8,686 bases of DNA from Gemmatimonadota bacterium. GTDB lineage: Bacteria > Latescibacterota > UBA2968 > UBA8231. Numbering within the stretch: position 1 is the first letter of the stretch; every line of letters starts with the position of its first letter. Made by a program: the position numbers and the translations under genes. The stretch is taken from positions 2,548 through 11,233 of the forward strand of contig VXZF01000272.1 in NCBI GenBank assembly GCA_009845645.1. Direction: 5' to 3'. The notes under the pieces were generated by a model. It searched no databases, was not told where the DNA came from, and saw nothing but the letters and a program-made list of their open reading frames with translations. Below, piece by piece: positions 4,950 to 8,686 of the stretch.

Positions 4950-6265
4950 CAACTCGCCAATATGCACTGTCCATCGGCAGCGTTTTGCTCCTCGCGCTAG
5001 GCTGCGGCGAGGAAGAGGAATCCGCACAGGGTTTCCAGCGCGGCGGTTGGGGCGGGCGCGAAGCGGCAGCCATTCCAGTCAAAGGCGAGCAGGTCACGCG
5101 CGGCGACATGAACGCCTACATTGAGACGTACTCCCGCCTCGAAGCCGAGCGCCGCGTCAGCGTCTTGGCGCGCACGACCGGCTTACTTGAGGAGCTCGCG
5201 GCCGAAGAGGGCGACCTAGTCCGCCAAGGCCAAGTGATGGTCCGCCTCAACAAGGATGAACTGAGCTTAAACTTGCGCCAAGCCGAAGAGGCTTTTGCCG
5301 ACGCCAGTACCAACTACGAGCGCATCAAGGCGCTGCACGAGCGCAGCATGGTCAGCCAATCCGAATACGATACGGCTCACCTCCGCTTGGACAACGCCAA
5401 GATCTCCCTCGAAGAAGCCCAGCTCAATCTCGCGTACGCAGACGTTACCGCGCCGATTGCCGGCGTCGTCACCCAGCGATTGGTCGAAGTGGGTGACCTA
5501 GTGCGCGGCAATCAAGAAGTCTTTGTCATCGCCGACCGCGACCCGCTGTTGGTGCGCATCTTCGCGCCCGAGCAGCGCATGTACCAGTTGCACCCCGGCC
5601 AAGAGGCCACTATCGCGGTCGAAGCCCTGCCTGACACGAGCTTCCGCGGCCGCATTCGCATGATTAGTCCAGAGGTCGATCCCGCCAGTGGCACCGTCAA
5701 GGTCACCCTCGAAGTCGCCAGCGACGGCTTACTCAAACCGGGGATGTTCGCCACAGTGCGCATTATTACCGAGCGGCGGCCCCAGACCTTAATCATCCCC
5801 AAGAAAGCCCTAATCCTCGAAACCGACGAGGACGACGTCTTCCTCATCGAGAACAGCACGGTGCGCCGGGTCGCCGTCGAATTGGGATTTGTCGAGGGTG
5901 ATAAAGTCGAGATCGTCTCCGGCCTCAAAGAAGGTGACCAAGTAGTGACCATTGGCCACGAGGGCCTGAAAGACGGTGCGGCCGTGCGGCTGGCCGGAGA
6001 GGGCCTACCGACTCCGGCAGAATTGGCCGCCTCAGAGTCCGCTGAACCCCGAGGCGGAGGCTTCGGTCCACCTGGGGCCAGGGGCGGCTGGCAGGGAGGC
6101 GGCCTGCCCGACAGCTTGCGCCAAATCATCGCCGAGTACCGCCGCCAGGGCAAGCCTCTGCCCGACAGCTTGCGCCAAGTCCTGCGCGCAATGCGCGAGC
6201 AGGGCGGCTGGCAGGGTAGAGGCGAAGGCAGGGGTAGGGGCGAAGGTAGGGGTAGAGGCCAGTGA
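4946..6265 (+). CDS. RND efflux periplasmic adaptor (membrane fusion lipoprotein)
   Basis: A 439-residue HlyD/AcrA-family adaptor linking an RND permease to an outer-membrane channel. The N-terminus has a lipoprotein signal with lipobox ALGC (Cys20), fixing the ATG start. Then come a first lipoyl half-motif (GLLEELAAEEGDLVRQGQ, 79-96), a short alpha-hairpin (about 105-163), the second lipoyl half (VTAPIAGVVTQRLVEVGD, 167-184), a beta-barrel (LHPGQEA, 215-221; VDPASGTVKV, 244-253; LLKPGMFATVRI, 262-273) and a membrane-proximal domain (IPKKALI, 284-290; GLKEGDQVV, 326-334). From about 353 an unusual low-complexity tail follows, with two LPDSLRQ copies (387-393, 405-411) and a Gly/Arg/Glu-rich end. 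The stop overlaps the permease GTG as GTGA, showing an operon. The strong promoter and palindrome upstream suggest repressor control. Drug, lipid or metal cargo cannot be decided from this protein. Confidence 0.93.
   Translation: MTTRQYALSIGSVLLLALGCGEEEESAQGFQRGGWGGREAAAIPVKGEQVTRGDMNAYIETYSRLEAERRVSVLARTTGLLEELAAEEGDLVRQGQVMVRLNKDELSLNLRQAEEAFADASTNYERIKALHERSMVSQSEYDTAHLRLDNAKISLEEAQLNLAYADVTAPIAGVVTQRLVEVGDLVRGNQEVFVIADRDPLLVRIFAPEQRMYQLHPGQEATIAVEALPDTSFRGRIRMISPEVDPASGTVKVTLEVASDGLLKPGMFATVRIITERRPQTLIIPKKALILETDEDDVFLIENSTVRRVAVELGFVEGDKVEIVSGLKEGDQVVTIGHEGLKDGAAVRLAGEGLPTPAELAASESAEPRGGGFGPPGARGGWQGGGLPDSLRQIIAEYRRQGKPLPDSLRQVLRAMREQGGWQGRGEGRGRGEGRGRGQ
6104..6178 (+). repeat. Pair of 21-bp direct repeats encoding LPDSLRQ
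   Basis: Identical 21-base copies at 6104-6124 and 6158-6178, 54 bp apart start to start, so in the same frame; each encodes LPDSLRQ. They are flanked by a second, outer 15-bp direct repeat (6082-6096 and 6202-6216, encoding GGWQG, 120 bp apart). The nested arrangement points to internal duplication within the adaptor's C-terminal tail. Confidence 0.85.
6221..6256 (+). repeat. Tandem 18-bp repeat, purine-rich, encoding GEGRGR twice
   Basis: Two adjacent 18-bp units (6221-6238 and 6239-6256) differing at two positions. They form the end of the adaptor gene and lie just before the GTGA stop/start overlap. The coding strand is almost wholly purine, with several GGGG runs. Confidence 0.8.
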
Positions 6266-8686
6266 AACTCGTCGAATTTTCCACGCGTCGCCGCGTCACA
6301 GTGGCGATGCTGATGGTGGCGATCATCGCCTTCGGCGGTGTGGGCTTTTCGCGCTTGGCCGTCAACCTCCTCCCGGATATCACCTATCCCACCATCACCG
6401 TCCGCACCGAATACGAGGGCGTAGCTCCCCTCGAAATCGAACGCCTCATTTCCGAGCCGGTCGAAGGCTTGGTCGGCGTGGTCAGCAACGTGGTCCGCGT
6501 CTCGTCGATTTCGCGGCCGGGGATTTCGGATGTGGTCGTCGAATTCGGCTGGGGCACCAACATGGACTTTGCCTCACTCGACATCCGCGAAAAGCTCGAT
6601 TTGTCCAACCTGCCGCGCGACGCCGACAAGCCCATCCTCTTGCGCTTCGACCCCTCGCTCGACCCCATAATGCGCTTGGCGTTTTACGGCAATTTGAGCC
6701 TGATGGAGATGCGGCGCATTGCCGAAGAGCGGCTGCGCCCCGACCTCGAAAGCCTCGAAGGCGTAGCGGCCGTCAGGATCAACGGCGGCCTAGAGGAAGA
6801 AATCCAAGTCGAAGTCGAAGCCCAGCGCCTAGCTTACCTCGGCATCTCCATTAACCAAGTCACCAGCCGCCTCGCCGCGGAAAACGTCAACCTAACCGGC
6901 GGGATGCTCAAGGACGGCGAGGCTGAGTTCCTCGTCCGCACCCTCAACGAGTTCCAAGGCATCGACGAGATCGGCGAAATCGTCGTCGGCCAGATCGACC
7001 GCGCGCCGATCAAGCTCAAGGACGTGGGTCGCGTCTTCCGCGGCCACCGCGAGCGCGACCTCGTCACTCGCATCAACGGCCGCGAAGGCGTCGAGGTCTC
7101 GGTCTTCAAGGAAGGCGACGCCAACACCGTCCAAGTCAGCGCGGCAGTCCAGGAGCGCTTGGACGAATTCCTCGCCGAGAATGCCACGCTGCTCCAAGAC
7201 AGCGGCATGGAAGTGGTCTTCAACCAAGCGACCTTTATCCAACAGGCCGTTGACGAGGTGCTAAACACCGCCATCATCGGCGGTATCCTCGCCGTCATCG
7301 TGCTCTTCCTTTTCCTCCGCGACCTCAAAAGCACCGCCATCATCAGCCTGTCGATTCCCCTCTCGGTGGTGGCGACCTTTTTCCTGATGTTCGGCTCGGA
7401 CGTGAGTCTCAACATCATGTCGCTGGGCGGGCTGGCTTTGGGGGTCGGGATGCTGGTTGACAACTCCATCGTAGTCTTGGAAAGCGTGCAACGCTACCGC
7501 GACCAAGGGCTTAACGTCTTAGCAGCCGCCGTGCGCGGTGCCAGCGAGGTCGGACGCGCCGTCATCGCCGCTACTACCACCACTATCTGCGTGTTTTTGC
7601 CCATCGTCTTCGTCGAGGGCGTCGCCGGCCAGCTCTTCCGCGATCAGGCCCTGACCGTCACCTATTCGCTGGTTGCCTCCCTCATAGTCGCCTTGATGCT
7701 AATCCCCATGCTCTCGTCGCTGAACCTCGAAAGCATGATTGCCGAGCGGGAAGAGATTGGCCCCAAACGCGGCCTCCAAGGCCCCGCGCTGCTCATTCGT
7801 CTGATCCGCGCCATAGCTCGCGGTGCTGGCCGTGTCTTCTCCACCCTGCTCTTCCCACTGTACTGGCTCTTCGACCTCGTCTTCAACGCGCTCAACAAAG
7901 CGTATCCGCTCCTTTTGAGTTGGGCGCTGCGTCGGCGTCTGATCGTCATCGCCATCTTTATCGCGATAGGTGTCTTAGTCCTCGAACGGGCGCGCGGCCT
8001 AGGGCTGGAGTTGATCCCAGAAATGAGCCAAGGCGAATTCCTCGTCGATTTGGAATGGCGCGCTGGCACCCCGCTGGAGCAGACCGCGGCCCAAGTCGCC
8101 GCCATTGACCGGCAGGTGCGCGGTCTCGATGGCATCGCCTCGGTCTTTGCCCTCGTCGGTAGCAGCGCCCAAGCCGGCGGCACGGCCGCGGACAAAAAGG
8201 AGCACACCGCCCACCTCCACGTGCGGCTCGCGCCAGAGATCAGCGAAGAGGCAGCCATCGAAGCAGTGCGCGATCTTCTCGGGAATATCCCCGAACTGAA
8301 ATACAAATTCTCGCGCCCTGCTTATTTTTCCTTCCGCACCCCGGTAGAGGTGGAAATCCGCGGTTACAGTCTGAGCACCCTCGATCTGTTGGCCAGCGAA
8401 GCGGTCGAGCGCATGCACACCATCCCCGGGCTGACCGACATCCGGTCGAGCACGGCCGGCGGCCAACCCGAAGTCCAGATCTTCTTCGATCGCCGGCGAG
8501 TAGCCGAACTGGGCACCACCGTGCAGAATATCGGCGAGCTGTTGCGCAACAAACTGCAAGGCGATGTCGCCACTGAACTGGCGCGCCGCGACCGCAAGGT
8601 CGATATCCGGGTCCGCGCGCTCGACGAGGAGCGCCAGACCGTCGCCGACCTCAAGCAGATGGTCGTCAGCCCAGCCTCCTACCCCG
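6262..8686 (+). CDS. RND family efflux permease, N-terminal 808 residues (runs off the window)
   Basis: The inner-membrane proton-driven pump of the tripartite system. The frame is open without interruption from GTG 6262 to the window end; full family length is about 1,000-1,100 residues, so roughly a fifth to a quarter is missing. The GTG start gives the standard opening MKLVEFSTRRRVTVAMLM, with TM1 at about 12-31 and VNLLPDITYPTI (34-45). Porter subdomains follow (FDPSLDPI, 129-136), then TM2-TM6 (about 333-486), TM7 (about 557-576) and the second porter region (PVEVEIRGYS, 694-703; LQGDVATEL, 765-773). TM4 carries GMLVDNSIVVLES (396-408): the first proton-relay aspartate of AcrB-type pumps is kept (Asp400) and the second is Asn401. 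This fits a hydrophobe/amphiphile exporter branch better than the metal-pump branch, but the substrate is unknown. It overlaps the adaptor stop by 4 nt, so the two are translationally coupled. Confidence 0.94.
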   Translation, partial: MKLVEFSTRRRVTVAMLMVAIIAFGGVGFSRLAVNLLPDITYPTITVRTEYEGVAPLEIERLISEPVEGLVGVVSNVVRVSSISRPGISDVVVEFGWGTNMDFASLDIREKLDLSNLPRDADKPILLRFDPSLDPIMRLAFYGNLSLMEMRRIAEERLRPDLESLEGVAAVRINGGLEEEIQVEVEAQRLAYLGISINQVTSRLAAENVNLTGGMLKDGEAEFLVRTLNEFQGIDEIGEIVVGQIDRAPIKLKDVGRVFRGHRERDLVTRINGREGVEVSVFKEGDANTVQVSAAVQERLDEFLAENATLLQDSGMEVVFNQATFIQQAVDEVLNTAIIGGILAVIVLFLFLRDLKSTAIISLSIPLSVVATFFLMFGSDVSLNIMSLGGLALGVGMLVDNSIVVLESVQRYRDQGLNVLAAAVRGASEVGRAVIAATTTTICVFLPIVFVEGVAGQLFRDQALTVTYSLVASLIVALMLIPMLSSLNLESMIAEREEIGPKRGLQGPALLIRLIRAIARGAGRVFSTLLFPLYWLFDLVFNALNKAYPLLLSWALRRRLIVIAIFIAIGVLVLERARGLGLELIPEMSQGEFLVDLEWRAGTPLEQTAAQVAAIDRQVRGLDGIASVFALVGSSAQAGGTAADKKEHTAHLHVRLAPEISEEAAIEAVRDLLGNIPELKYKFSRPAYFSFRTPVEVEIRGYSLSTLDLLASEAVERMHTIPGLTDIRSSTAGGQPEVQIFFDRRRVAELGTTVQNIGELLRNKLQGDVATELARRDRKVDIRVRALDEERQTVADLKQMVVSPASYP

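Noticed and set aside
5512..6153. Minus-strand open frame of 213 codons
   Set aside because: Antisense to the adaptor, Ser/Arg/Pro-rich, no motif; shadow frame.
5976..6854. Plus-strand open frame of 292 codons spanning the adaptor-permease junction
   Set aside because: Out of frame with both real genes, Arg/His/Pro-rich, no domain; the true frames carry clear RND signatures.
7662..8306. Minus-strand open frame of 214 codons
   Set aside because: Antisense to the permease, whose uninterrupted family signature explains the region.

Overview
The window is GC-rich bacterial DNA with tightly packed genes, frequent GTG/TTG starts and clear Shine-Dalgarno sites. It encodes two outer-envelope lipoproteins, a cytochrome c nitrite reductase and an RND-type efflux pump, so the host is a Gram-negative (diderm) bacterium. 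The combination of paired Gfo/Idh/MocA dehydrogenases, an AAA-ATPase-like/PD-(D/E)XK protein and this RND subtype is reminiscent of uncultured FCB/PVC-type lineages (Latescibacterota, Poribacteria or Gemmatimonadota-like). That placement is a weak inference from general familiarity, not something the sequence proves.

Layout. (1) 1-369, plus strand: the C-terminal end of an ammonia-forming nitrite reductase (NrfA), which begins upstream of the window. (2) 410-4607, minus strand: a compact four-gene cluster read right to left. It contains a lipoprotein with a bifunctional-nuclease (DUF151) domain, two different Gfo/Idh/MocA-type oxidoreductases, and an AAA-ATPase-like protein with a C-terminal PD-(D/E)XK nuclease-like domain. 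Gaps are only 12-19 nt and each gene has its own SD, so the four are probably one transcript. A promoter with a perfect TATAAT -10 box lies upstream at 4651-4680. (3) 4608-4945: the divergent intergenic control region. It holds promoters on both strands, a 22-bp near-perfect palindrome abutting the -35 box of the rightward promoter (a candidate TetR-type operator), a second 12-bp palindrome, and a possible 12-codon leader ORF whose stop overlaps the adaptor start. (4) 4946-8686, plus strand: an RND efflux operon. The membrane-fusion lipoprotein (adaptor) is followed, with a 4-nt GTGA overlap, by the inner-membrane permease, which runs off the right edge.

How the genes fit together. The adaptor and permease should form a tripartite efflux pump with a TolC-like outer-membrane channel not seen here (possibly downstream). 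The palindrome/promoter arrangement suggests repression by a regulator encoded elsewhere. The two dehydrogenases probably act on sugar- or cyclitol-like substrates in the cytoplasm. Why they are grouped with a lipid-anchored DUF151 protein and an ATPase/nuclease-like protein is not explained by known pathways.

The most interesting items are the efflux control region, the repetitive C-terminal tail of the adaptor with its local switch in arginine codons, and the lipoprotein form of the DUF151 domain. I found no CRISPR array, tRNA, rRNA, transposase or clear Rho-independent terminator.
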